Assembly (NCBI GenBank): GCA_021204765.1
Contig: JAJPYU010000233.1
Coordinates: 1 to 33,907 of the forward strand
Reading direction: 5' to 3'
From: Clostridiales bacterium
GTDB taxonomy: Bacteria; Bacillota; Clostridia; Lachnospirales; Lachnospiraceae
Length of the DNA: 33,907 bases
Shown: positions 8,425 to 16,728 of the stretch, one piece after another
Layout: each line of letters begins with the position of its first letter
How positions within the stretch are numbered: position 1 is the first letter of the stretch
Notes under the pieces: generated by a model
What the model was told of the DNA's origin: nothing
The model's database searches: none
The model's input: only the letters and a program-made list of their open reading frames with translations
Made by a program: the position numbers and the translations under genes

Positions 8425-10053
8425 TTACTTATTAAAATAAGTATCAAAAACTTTTTTTGCCACCGGAACCGCACTGGAACTGCCGCTTCCGCCATCCTCG
8501 ACTATGACCGCTATGGCTATGTCCGAATATCCATCCTTTGAGGCGAATCCCACGAACCAGCCGTGGCTGTTCCCGGCACTGTCGTACTCTGCGGAACCGG
8601 TCTTGCCATAGGCGTCATAGCTCTGGCCGGAAAGCGCTGATGCCGTGCCCCTGGCTGTCACCTGCCCCATGAATTCCCGCATGATCTGGGCATCCGAGGA
8701 GGACATTATCGTCCCGGCCTCCGACTTTCTGTATCTCTTTACCACTCTCCCGCTGTCGGACTCAGTGTGGTCCACCACGTAGGGTGCGTATACCGTCCCT
8801 CCCTCATCGATGGCTGCGGCTACCATTGCCATATGAAGAGGCGTCACCGTAGTGTCCCCCTGGCCTATGGCCGTCTGCATTATCTTCCCGGTGGAGGCGT
8901 CGTCTGTGAGCGTAAAGCTGCTCTTAGCCCCGGAGAGAGTCCCGGGCAAGCTCTGGTTAAACATCATGTCGTCAAGCAATGAGGAAAACTTGTCGATATT
9001 CAGGCTCAGTCCTATATTGGAATAGGAGGTGTTGCAGGAATTGGCAAAGGAGTCCACCAGGCTCTCCTGCCCATGCACTGAGTTGTGATAGCAGTGTATA
9101 GTGGTATCTCCCACAGTATACTCTCCATTGCAGGTAAAGCTGTAGGAATCGTAGTTCGGATTTTCGTGAATATACTCCAGGGTGGTAAATATCTTAAATA
9201 CCGACCCCGGCGGGTAGGTTCCCGAGGTGGCGCGGTTTAAAAGCACCGAGCTGTCATCATCATTAACTATGGAATCCCAGTTGGCCTCCAGGGTATTCGG
9301 GTCGAAATCCGGCTTTGAGACCATAGCCAGCACCTTTCCGGTATCGGCCTCCAGGACCACAACGGCTCCATTATTGCTTCCCAGGGCATTGTATGCCGCC
9401 TCCTGCACGTCATAGTCCAGTGTAGTGACCACATTATCCCCCTGATTCTTCTGATCTGTAAGATCATTGTACAACTGGGTCAGGAAAAATGAGTGGGACC
9501 GCAGCAGATTGAAATTCATGGATGACTCCACCCCGGCTTTGCCGTTATTTACATATCCCACCACGTGGGCAAACATCCGGCCATAAGGGTATTCTCTGGT
9601 CTCGCCCCCATCGGGGCTGACATCTGTAGCCGCCAGGACTTTCCCGTCGGAGGACAGTATATCCCCGCGGATCACGTGCTCTGCGTAGAGATCCTGTCTG
9701 GAGTTGTAGGAGCTGCTGATGACGGTCTCGCTCTTAAATACCTGAAAGTACACCAGATAGCCTATCATCAGTATGAACACCGCCAGAAATACGTAGGTGA
9801 TGATCATAAAATCCCGGCTTCTCACCGGCTTCTCGGCTGCGCTGGTGGCCTGCTTACCAGAGCTCCTCCATGTCTTCCCATCTGGTCTGTTCTTCGATTT
9901 TTTTGCTGAGCTCGTCCTCGTCTGATTCGACGCCGGTTCGGACTGCCTGCTGGCGGGTCTGGCTTTGGTCTGCTTTTTTTCCGTCTTCCCATCCAGATCG
10001 ATTATCTCGGGACCCTCCGCTCTGCTGTTTTGATTTTTCCCTTGCCTGGACAT
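8425..10053 (-). CDS. Class B penicillin-binding protein (transpeptidase), SEDS partner
   Basis: Cross-links peptidoglycan stem peptides outside the membrane. In 542 residues: a long polar cytoplasmic N-terminus (1-80), one membrane anchor (about 83-105), a PBP dimer-like region, then the transpeptidase with SVFK (Ser284 nucleophile, Lys287), SCN (339-341) and KTG (484-486). The domain set is that of PbpA/FtsI-like proteins coded next to FtsW/RodA. The start at 10053 is favoured by GAAGGAG six bases upstream; the next Met (residue 83) has no good site. With that start, the first 66 residues are coded inside the C-terminus of the SEDS gene in another frame. Confidence 0.93.
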   Translation of the reverse strand: MSRQGKNQNSRAEGPEIIDLDGKTEKKQTKARPASRQSEPASNQTRTSSAKKSKNRPDGKTWRSSGKQATSAAEKPVRSRDFMIITYVFLAVFILMIGYLVYFQVFKSETVISSSYNSRQDLYAEHVIRGDILSSDGKVLAATDVSPDGGETREYPYGRMFAHVVGYVNNGKAGVESSMNFNLLRSHSFFLTQLYNDLTDQKNQGDNVVTTLDYDVQEAAYNALGSNNGAVVVLEADTGKVLAMVSKPDFDPNTLEANWDSIVNDDDSSVLLNRATSGTYPPGSVFKIFTTLEYIHENPNYDSYSFTCNGEYTVGDTTIHCYHNSVHGQESLVDSFANSCNTSYSNIGLSLNIDKFSSLLDDMMFNQSLPGTLSGAKSSFTLTDDASTGKIMQTAIGQGDTTVTPLHMAMVAAAIDEGGTVYAPYVVDHTESDSGRVVKRYRKSEAGTIMSSSDAQIMREFMGQVTARGTASALSGQSYDAYGKTGSAEYDSAGNSHGWFVGFASKDGYSDIAIAVIVEDGGSGSSSAVPVAKKVFDTYFNK

Positions 10054-11365
10054 TTGAATCTCCTTCGTCCTGTCTCAATATGTATAAGCCCTGTATGATC
10101 GCAAACATCACGATGGTACAGAGTATCGAACTTCCTCCGTAACTGACCAGTGGCAGGGTAAGCCCTGTCGAGGGTATGAATTTGATGACGCCTCCAACAT
10201 TTAAGATGACCTGTATCCCATAGACACAGCCCAATCCCAACGCGATCATCTTGTAAAAAGGATCCTTTATCTGCATTGCTATATTCAAAAACATGATAAA
10301 GCAGGAAAAGCACACCAGTATGATACATATCCCGAAAATGATGCCCATCTCCTCACAGATGGCTGAGAAGACGAAATCCGAGCTGGCCACCGGGATTTTA
10401 TTGGGAAGACCCTGATAGAGTCCCATGCCGAACCAACCGCCGGTGCCTATGGCAAAGAGGGACTGAGCCACCTGCCATCCGCTGCCGTCAATATTTGCAA
10501 AGGGATCCCTCCAGGCCTCCACCCTTACCCTCACGTGGGAAAAAAGCCTGTCCGCCGCAAGGGCAGCCAGGACTCCAACGCCAATTCCCGCGAAAAGGTA
10601 AGACGGTTTCCTGGTCGCTGCCCAGAGCATGATGACGTAAGTGATGAAAAATATCAGCGCCGAACCCAGATCCGTGGATAATACCAGGATGATCACGTGC
10701 AGCGCCGCCACCACCGTGGTAATGCAGATCTGCTTAAATGTGGTGGATCTGTAAAACATGCAGGCCACGTAGAAGACGAATATTATCTTCACGAACTCCG
10801 AGGGCTGCAGGGTGATCCCTGCTATGGTAAAGGAAATATTGGCGCCGCCTGATACCCTTCCGAAAAGGAGTACCGCAGCCAGGGCGACTATCCCCACCCC
10901 GGCGTAAATCCAGGTAAACTTCCTCAGGGCGTGGAGCTTTCTGATAAGCTGGGGGATGAACACTGTCACCACTATGGCTATGGCCGCGATAGAGAACTGC
11001 TTCACCGCTGAGGAGTAGTCCAGGCGAGTCAGGATGATGAAACCTATCATCAACAGCATGCACATGTGGTTTACCACCAGTCGGGCTGACTTCTTATAGA
11101 TGAGCCGGTAAATTATAAATACAACAATGAAGAACACCAGCTGCATAGCATAGAACATCAGGTATTTTATCTCCTGCTGGTTCCCGAAAATGACAATGTA
11201 TGCGTCCAGGTGGATCAGGAACATACAGGTGGTCTGCGTGCGAAACATCCTCTTCTGCCGTTTGCCGCCTTCCCTGGCAGCCAGAACGGTGAAGCTGTAG
11301 TAGGCATAAAAGGCGAAAAGTATGATCATCAGATATTTGGATAATTCGGTTATGAGATGTATCAT
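9854..11365 (-). CDS. SEDS family peptidoglycan glycosyltransferase (FtsW/RodA/SpoVE-like)
   Basis: Polymerises lipid II into glycan strands together with its class B PBP. The 503 residues have about ten membrane segments and the family signature STGLTLPLVSYGGSS, plus GSGWQVAQSLFAIGTGGWFG and SSDFVFSAICEEMG. About 70 polar residues follow the last membrane segment and end in an acidic, Trp-containing tail (EEQTRWEDMEELW); this tail overlaps the PBP gene by 200 bases. Whether it serves division, elongation or sporulation cannot be told. Ribosome binding site GAGGT precedes ATG 11365; 74 bases separate it from the U32 gene. Confidence 0.92.
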   Translation of the reverse strand: MIHLITELSKYLMIILFAFYAYYSFTVLAAREGGKRQKRMFRTQTTCMFLIHLDAYIVIFGNQQEIKYLMFYAMQLVFFIVVFIIYRLIYKKSARLVVNHMCMLLMIGFIILTRLDYSSAVKQFSIAAIAIVVTVFIPQLIRKLHALRKFTWIYAGVGIVALAAVLLFGRVSGGANISFTIAGITLQPSEFVKIIFVFYVACMFYRSTTFKQICITTVVAALHVIILVLSTDLGSALIFFITYVIMLWAATRKPSYLFAGIGVGVLAALAADRLFSHVRVRVEAWRDPFANIDGSGWQVAQSLFAIGTGGWFGMGLYQGLPNKIPVASSDFVFSAICEEMGIIFGICIILVCFSCFIMFLNIAMQIKDPFYKMIALGLGCVYGIQVILNVGGVIKFIPSTGLTLPLVSYGGSSILCTIVMFAIIQGLYILRQDEGDSNVQAREKSKQQSGGSRDNRSGWEDGKKADQSQTRQQAVRTGVESDEDELSKKIEEQTRWEDMEELW

Positions 11366-11439
11366 GCTCTTACCTCATCTGCATTTTCGTGCCGGGCGCT
11401 GTATAATCTTTCCCGAAAAATGCCTGTCTGTCTGTTTTC

Positions 11440-13803
11440 TCACTGCACTCCCCTGTGGAAGTGTCCGTTGGTGAAGCTTCCGCTGTCTGCGGGAGGATCA
11501 ATGCTCTCTCCCAGTATAAACGCCCGGACGAATGTGTCAAGTATGCGGCCGCATTCCAGCGCGGACTCCGTGGTAAAGGAGATCCTGTATGAGCCAAAGC
11601 CCAGGTCTGCTATCTCTCCCGCCCTGTGAAGGAGATTTAACGGGCGGCTGTTATAAATGATATTAAGGCCGTCCCTGCAGCAGCGCCTCACAAAAAATTC
11701 TCGTCCCGTCCTGTCTGAGAGATAAAATTCCTTCTGATCTGCGCTTCCTTTCTGGCAGCCGAAATAATTCTTGTGGAGGCAGTTTGCGGTAACCATCACG
11801 GGCTGGTAACCGTATAGGGTAAATTCTGCTGCATCATTCGGCATATGGGACAGTTCTCCGCGGTTAAGCTCAGGGGAAGCTGTATAGCCGCTTATACCCG
11901 TCTCTGAAAAGGCCTGCCAGGCCCGGGGCGAAAAGACATATGCACTGCCATCCAGACGGATATGCTCTCTCCTGTCAGGCAAATGCGTCAGGCAATAGCC
12001 AAGGCTGTCATAGCTTCTGGCCCATAGCAGGTCGAATCGTGAGTAAATCTCATCCCAGGCGGGGCTGTCAAACACTTCCTGCGGCTCACTGCCAAACACA
12101 TAAGGAAAACAGAAACCGCTCTGCCTGCCTGCGGAGACTGTGCGTCGGCGATATTCTTCTATATCATTTAAAAACTTTTCACTCCGGTAAATCCCCTTCT
12201 CAAAATATTTTTTCTCATTCGTTCCCAAATCAAGGGATACCATATCCACGACAGGGGATGCCAGGACGATTTCCAACTGTGTGATGTCAGAGACCACGGC
12301 ATTGAGAAGGGGACGCTTTTTTTCTGAATATGCAGGTGAGATCAATTGTTTATCAGCACCTGATCTTTTATCTCCACGACTGGCATGGTCCACATTATCA
12401 AGAGAGATCCCCTCCATATTATTTTTTGGTACAGCAGCTTCAGGGGCAGTCCGCCTGAAGCAGTGTAACATTCCCTCCCGCAATTGAAAAAGAGCAGTCC
12501 TGCGAAGCTCATTTATCTGCCCGATGGGGACGAAACAGTTCTCTTCCGCTTCGACTTCAAGTTTTGAGAAAGCAAAGGAAGTATCACCGGTCTTTTCTAT
12601 TCTCCTTTTTATCCCGGCTGCCTCAACCGGACGGCTTTTAGCGATCTGCGCTACAGGGCCTGTGACAGCCACTGATCGACACACAGCAGATGCCCTACCT
12701 TTATTTGGCAGTCCGTTTACTTTTTCTGATGATGCATTGATATTTTCATCATCTGCGACAGAAACCGTCAGTTCCACAGCCTCATCTGATTTTATTTTAA
12801 TTTTTCCCTCTATGGGAATGGGCAAAAGCGGCCAATTATTCTTTTCATCTGTTCCCGGAGCTGTGTGGGATGATGCCTCCGGAGTCACCATCTCTCTCCC
12901 GCTCCACTCCCCATAATAGCCTTTAGTGAAGCCGCTGCGGTTTCCTAAAGCCATGAGGGTATCAATATCCTTTTTTGACACATGGAAATCTGCCGGCCCC
13001 TCCTCATATATGTCCATATATTTTCTGTAAATGGCGGTGACTCCCGCGGCATACTCCAGGGATTTCATCCGCCCCTCTATCTTAAAAGAGTACACTCCTG
13101 CCTCGCTAAGCTTCGGGATCAGCTCTATGGCGCACAAGTCTTTAAGACTTAAAGGATATGATCCCCTGCCGGGATAGACTGTCCCATTCTGATCCATTAC
13201 CTTATAAGGCAGACGGCAGGGCTGGGCGCAGCGTCCTCTGTTTCCGCTCCTGGCTCCAATGAGACTGCTCATAAGGCAATCCCCTGAATAGCAGTAACAG
13301 AGAGCTCCATGGATAAAGCATTCCAGCTCCATCCCGGTCTTATCATATATGTCGCGGATGTCTGTCAGGGTGAGTTCCCGGGCAGGAATGATGCGCTTTG
13401 CGCCCATATTTTTGAGAAATTTAGCGCCATAGGCAGAAGCCACGGACATCTGGGTACTGACATGTATTGGCAGATCCGGAAAATATTTTTTGATAAAGGA
13501 AAACACGCCAAAATCCTGAACGATAATGGCATCAAGCCCTCTCTCATAGAAAGGCAGAATATAATCATGGAGTTCTCGGCCCATCTCCTTACCTTTAAGG
13601 AGGGTATTAACCGCAAGAAAGACTTTCCGGCCGTATAAATGAGCCAGGTCGATGGCGTCAAGTATTTCCCCAGGGCTGAAATTAGGCGCAAGAGCCCTGG
13701 CGCTGTAACGGTCGCCGCCTAAGTAGACAGCGTCAGCTCCGGCGGCGAGGACAGCCTTAAAGACGGGAAATGACCCTGCCGGAGACAGAAGCTCGTGTTT
13801 CAT
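11440..13803 (-). CDS. Peptidase U32 family protein (tRNA/rRNA hydroxylation type, long form)
   Basis: Best-known U32 relatives (TrhP, RlhA) use prephenate and Fe-S chemistry to hydroxylate RNA; a collagenase role has also been proposed for some. The 787 residues have a TIM-barrel-like N-terminal half beginning KHELLSPAG, and the U32 signature ECFIHGALCYCYSGDC with SS near residues 160-180 and C-rich RGRCAQPCRLPYK at about 195. Residues about 320-510 form a polar, less conserved middle (DUF3656-like position, then a low-complexity linker near 455-500). Its ATG overlaps the zapA stop (ATGA), so it is coupled to zapA. Confidence 0.85.
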   Translation of the reverse strand: MKHELLSPAGSFPVFKAVLAAGADAVYLGGDRYSARALAPNFSPGEILDAIDLAHLYGRKVFLAVNTLLKGKEMGRELHDYILPFYERGLDAIIVQDFGVFSFIKKYFPDLPIHVSTQMSVASAYGAKFLKNMGAKRIIPARELTLTDIRDIYDKTGMELECFIHGALCYCYSGDCLMSSLIGARSGNRGRCAQPCRLPYKVMDQNGTVYPGRGSYPLSLKDLCAIELIPKLSEAGVYSFKIEGRMKSLEYAAGVTAIYRKYMDIYEEGPADFHVSKKDIDTLMALGNRSGFTKGYYGEWSGREMVTPEASSHTAPGTDEKNNWPLLPIPIEGKIKIKSDEAVELTVSVADDENINASSEKVNGLPNKGRASAVCRSVAVTGPVAQIAKSRPVEAAGIKRRIEKTGDTSFAFSKLEVEAEENCFVPIGQINELRRTALFQLREGMLHCFRRTAPEAAVPKNNMEGISLDNVDHASRGDKRSGADKQLISPAYSEKKRPLLNAVVSDITQLEIVLASPVVDMVSLDLGTNEKKYFEKGIYRSEKFLNDIEEYRRRTVSAGRQSGFCFPYVFGSEPQEVFDSPAWDEIYSRFDLLWARSYDSLGYCLTHLPDRREHIRLDGSAYVFSPRAWQAFSETGISGYTASPELNRGELSHMPNDAAEFTLYGYQPVMVTANCLHKNYFGCQKGSADQKEFYLSDRTGREFFVRRCCRDGLNIIYNSRPLNLLHRAGEIADLGFGSYRISFTTESALECGRILDTFVRAFILGESIDPPADSGSFTNGHFHRGVQ

Positions 13804-14135
13804 TTTCTCCTCTTTCCCTCATAGCGCTCCAGGCGAAGCTCGGCGTCCACCAGGCGCTGTTTCGTCTCGGAAAGCTCATTCTCACGCAGCTGCAGGTCGG
13901 CTTCCAGCTGTTCCTCCTTCTCCTGGGCAGCGATGAGCTCCTCAGCGATATTCAGCTCAATGAGCAGGGGCTTCATGTCCGTGGGCAGGGCGTGGTAGGC
14001 CTCCGTGCCCTCCATCTTGCGTATCATACGGTTGACGCAGGATGCCACCTTCTGAATATGGAGCTCGTCCTCGGCCCCGCTCATGGTAAGGACTTTGCCG
14101 CCTATGACGACCTGCACCTCATTCTTTTCGTTCAT
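13800..14135 (-). CDS. zapA: Cell division protein ZapA
   Basis: Binds and cross-links FtsZ filaments at mid-cell. The 111 residues have the short ZapA globular head (VQVVIGGKVLTMSGAEDELHI) then a long coiled coil (about 45-108) rich in Glu, Leu and Arg. I chose ATG 14135 rather than the in-frame GTG at 14144 because GAGGTG overlaps that GTG and lies six bases before the ATG. ZapA next to a U32 gene is a frequent Clostridia pairing. The region upstream holds an 80 bp palindrome (14185-14265). Confidence 0.88.
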   Translation of the reverse strand: MNEKNEVQVVIGGKVLTMSGAEDELHIQKVASCVNRMIRKMEGTEAYHALPTDMKPLLIELNIAEELIAAQEKEEQLEADLQLRENELSETKQRLVDAELRLERYEGKRRK

Positions 14136-14196
14136 GATATTCACCTCGTGAAAAAATGGTTTTATTATATAATTATTTATGTGAGGTAGCTTCGTA

Positions 14197-14253
14197 AGGT
14201 AATATAGTGGTTTTCACAAATCAGCTGAATGATTTGTGAAAACAATATTACCT
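14197..14253. repeat. Long interrupted palindrome between ruvB and zapA
   Basis: The inner arms GTTTTCACAAATCA (14210-14223) and TGATTTGTGAAAAC (14230-14243) pair perfectly around a six-base loop. The outer arms AGGTAATAT (14197-14205) and ATATTACCT (14245-14253) also pair, with a 4/1 internal loop, and weak pairing continues to about 14185-14265. It lies downstream of ruvB and upstream of zapA. No T-tract follows on either strand, so a simple terminator is not obvious. The rest of 14136-14377 shows only a TATAAT-like box near 14165-14170 on the minus strand. Confidence 0.85.
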
Positions 14254-14377
14254 GACTCAGCCACCGCTAAGTTTATCTATGACAGCTGATTATATATTTA
14301 CATTTACACATGCGATAAAACTTTATTTTCTCCCTGGGTGGGTGAAATATCACTCTCTCGATGGGCGGTTTTGAATT

Positions 14378-15373
14378 TCAATCTCTGGGGAGGCCAAAAT
14401 GCGCATAAGCCAACTCTGTTGCAACCCTGCCCTTAGGCGTTCGATTAATGAATCCATTTTTCACTAAATACGGTTCATAGACTTCCTCGATGGTACCCGA
14501 GTCTTCCCCTATGGCAGCGGCAAGGGTATCCAGTCCGACAGGGCCGCCGGAGAACTTCTGTATGATGGTCAAAAGTATCATGCGGTCGTTCTGGTCCAGG
14601 CCCAGACTGTCTACTTCCAAAAGGTTCAGGGCAAAGGCAGCGACTTCCCTGGTAATGATGCCGTCGTATTTGACCTGGGCAAAGTCGCGAACCCGCTTAA
14701 GGAGGCGGTTAGCCAGCCGGGGTGTGCCACGGGAACGGCTGGCCAGCTCTACGGCCCCTTCCTCTTCTATCTCCACGGAAAGCTTCGCCGCGGACTGCAG
14801 GATAATGGTCTTAAGCTCCTCCACCGTATAGAACTCCAGATGCTGTATAACGCCGAAGCGGTCTCTCAAAGGAGCGGTCAACAGGCCGGCTCTGGTGGTG
14901 GCTCCCACGAGGGTGAAATGGGGCAGGTCAAGGCGGATGGAGCGGGCGCTGGCACCCTTTCCTATCATTATGTCTATGGCGTAATCCTCCATAGCCGGAT
15001 AAAGTACTTCCTCCACCTGGCGGTTTAAGCGGTGTATCTCGTCCACGAAGAGGAGATCGTTCTCCTGGAGATTGCTTAAGATAGAGGCCATCTCTCCGGG
15101 CCTGGCTATGGCCGGACCGGAAGTCACTTTCATGTGGACGCCCATCTCGTTGGCAATAATGCCGGCCAGAGTGGTCTTTCCCAGTCCGGGAGGACCATAA
15201 AAGAGGACGTGGTCCAGGGGCTCTTTCCTTTGGCGGGCCGCCTCGATGTAGACCCGCAGGGTGTCCTTTATCTTCTCCTGCCCGATATATTCGGAAAAGG
15301 TAGTCGGCCGCAGGCTGTACTCCGTGCGGACATCCTCCTCCTGTATCTGTGTGGAAATAACTCGTTTTTCCAT
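14378..15373 (-). CDS. ruvB: Holliday junction branch migration helicase RuvB
   Basis: AAA+ motor that drives Holliday junction migration with RuvA. The 331 residues carry Walker A GPPGLGKT at about 60-67, Walker B LFVDEIHRL at about 108-116, sensor 1 GATTRAG and the C-terminal winged helix (RTPKGRVAT). Length and order are normal. Ribosome binding site GGGAG precedes the ATG. It follows ruvA by 198 bases, an unusually long gap that holds a copy of the intergenic repeat (15399-15430), so it may have its own promoter. Confidence 0.97.
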   Translation of the reverse strand: MEKRVISTQIQEEDVRTEYSLRPTTFSEYIGQEKIKDTLRVYIEAARQRKEPLDHVLFYGPPGLGKTTLAGIIANEMGVHMKVTSGPAIARPGEMASILSNLQENDLLFVDEIHRLNRQVEEVLYPAMEDYAIDIMIGKGASARSIRLDLPHFTLVGATTRAGLLTAPLRDRFGVIQHLEFYTVEELKTIILQSAAKLSVEIEEEGAVELASRSRGTPRLANRLLKRVRDFAQVKYDGIITREVAAFALNLLEVDSLGLDQNDRMILLTIIQKFSGGPVGLDTLAAAIGEDSGTIEEVYEPYLVKNGFINRTPKGRVATELAYAHFGLPRD

Positions 15374-15398
15374 TTGGTACTCCCAATTTATATATTTT

Positions 15399-15430
15399 AA
15401 GGCGCTCGCGTGAAAATGAGTTCATTTACG
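15399..15430 (+). repeat. Dispersed intergenic repeat, copy 1
   Basis: This 32-base sequence (AAGGCGCTCGCGTG..., ending TTACG) is 29/32 identical to the reverse complement of 18375-18406. A second block, CTCGCTGAGCGTTCGCAG at 15528-15545, resembles the reverse complement of 18357-18374 (15/18). In copy 1 the blocks are about 100 bases apart; in copy 2 they adjoin. Confidence 0.8.
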
Positions 15431-15571
15431 GGCACGCAGCTAACGTATACACTCTCACAGCTGCGCACGCTTTCACACTAAGTTAGAAAAAACCTCGCTA
15501 GGTATTCAATGTGTAAGCTCGCCAAAACTCGCTGAGCGTTCGCAGCACTCCGCTCTCGCCGTCAAGCTTTC

Positions 15572-16183
15572 CTACATTATAGCCATATTTTTAAGTGCCT
15601 GTTTAAGTATAGTCTCTACATCATCTTCGTCCGTGATCTCTATGCCCGCCAGGACATGAGCTGCGTCCGAGGCAGAATACCCCAGAGCAGTGAGAGCCTC
15701 GATGGTCTCCTTTCTGACCACACTGTTCCCGGAATACACAGATACAGGAGCTTCGGTGGACGCCGTCTCCAGGGCGTCGTCCAGGCTCACCTTGTCCTTC
15801 AGCTCGATAATAAGGCGCTGCGCCGTCTTCTTCCCGACGCCCGGAGCCCGGGAAATAGTCTTATCGTCATCGCTGACCACAGCGAAGCGGATGTCATTGG
15901 CGGAGAGGGACGAGAGTATGGCTATGGCTCCCTTGGGCCCTATTCCGGACACGTTTATCAGCAGCAGGAACATGGATAGTTCGTCTCTGGACACAAATCC
16001 ATAGAGCATAAAGGCGTCCTCCCTGACATAGAGATAGGTGTAAATCTTTACCTGATGCCCCGTCCCGGGCAGCTCATCCATCAGACGCAAAGGCACATAG
16101 ATCTGATAGCCTATGCCCTGATTGTCCACCACTATGTAATCTTCTCTGACCTCTTCCAGGGTCCCGCTTATATAACTGTACAT
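15572..16183 (-). CDS. ruvA: Holliday junction DNA helicase subunit RuvA
   Basis: Binds Holliday junctions and loads RuvB. The 203 residues begin MYSYISGTLEEV, have the OB domain (1-65), the tandem helix-hairpin-helix motifs (LINVSGIGPKGAIAIL and APGVGKKTAQRLIIEL) and the C-terminal RuvB-binding domain (about 150-203, EALTALGYSASDA). Length is normal. A modest AAAGG site precedes the ATG. It lies downstream of the NusG-II gene by 99 bases; no SOS box was seen before ruvA or ruvB. Confidence 0.97.
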   Translation of the reverse strand: MYSYISGTLEEVREDYIVVDNQGIGYQIYVPLRLMDELPGTGHQVKIYTYLYVREDAFMLYGFVSRDELSMFLLLINVSGIGPKGAIAILSSLSANDIRFAVVSDDDKTISRAPGVGKKTAQRLIIELKDKVSLDDALETASTEAPVSVYSGNSVVRKETIEALTALGYSASDAAHVLAGIEITDEDDVETILKQALKNMAIM

Positions 16184-16282
16184 GATTACCTTTCTCTTAC
16201 TCAGATTTTAATTTAAAAACTATCCCTCAGTTTGGCGCTGATAAATATATACATGCATCTTTCAGCAGATCCCTTTAAAGAG

Positions 16283-16678
16283 CTACTGCACAATTGCATC
16301 AAAATCGGCTTCCTCATCAGAAGATATTACTTCTACCACTATCTTATTCGGCAGGCAGATGATGGTCTCTTTTTCCGCCGATATAGGTGACATATTCACG
16401 CATATCTGATCCGGGCAGTCGGCCTCGATCATATCCGCTTCACCATCCTCGATGACCAGCGTATTTGTGACCTTACCGCCGCTTACTATCTCTATCTCCT
16501 GATCCTCAGTAAGGTCATAATCCCCGAAGGTCTCACCATCCACAGTGACTCTTACCACATTCCCCGAGTCCCGATCCCTTAAAACAAAGATCAGCAGCAC
16601 CATCAGCAGCACCGCAAAAATCACGGCCAGCAATATGATCTCTTTTCTGCCGATTTTCTTATCATTCACCATAATCAT
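16283..16678 (-). CDS. NusG domain II-containing membrane-anchored protein
   Basis: A 131-residue protein with one N-terminal membrane segment (about 13-33) and an extracytoplasmic NusG-II-type domain. The family hallmark is visible: a CPDQIC pair near residues 89-94, then ETIICLPNKIVVEV. Function is unknown; relatives occur beside Rnf or FMN-binding genes in some Clostridia, but not here. Two starts are possible: ATG 16678, which has GGGGTC too close, and ATG 16672, nine bases after GGGG. A near-perfect promoter lies just upstream, giving a very short leader. Confidence 0.82.
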   Translation of the reverse strand: MIMVNDKKIGRKEIILLAVIFAVLLMVLLIFVLRDRDSGNVVRVTVDGETFGDYDLTEDQEIEIVSGGKVTNTLVIEDGEADMIEADCPDQICVNMSPISAEKETIICLPNKIVVEVISSDEEADFDAIVQ

Positions 16679-16690
16679 CGACCCCAGAGA

Positions 16691-16719
16691 ATTATAGCAA
16701 ACATTCTACCGCATTACAA
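16691..16719 (-). promoter_or_regulatory. Promoter of the NusG-II gene (and perhaps ruvA)
   Basis: On the minus strand, TTGTAA (16714-16719) and a perfect TATAAT (16691-16696) are separated by 17 bases. The -10 ends only 12 bases before the first ATG, so the leader is very short. Confidence 0.75.
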
Positions 16720-16728
16720 TCAAAACAA

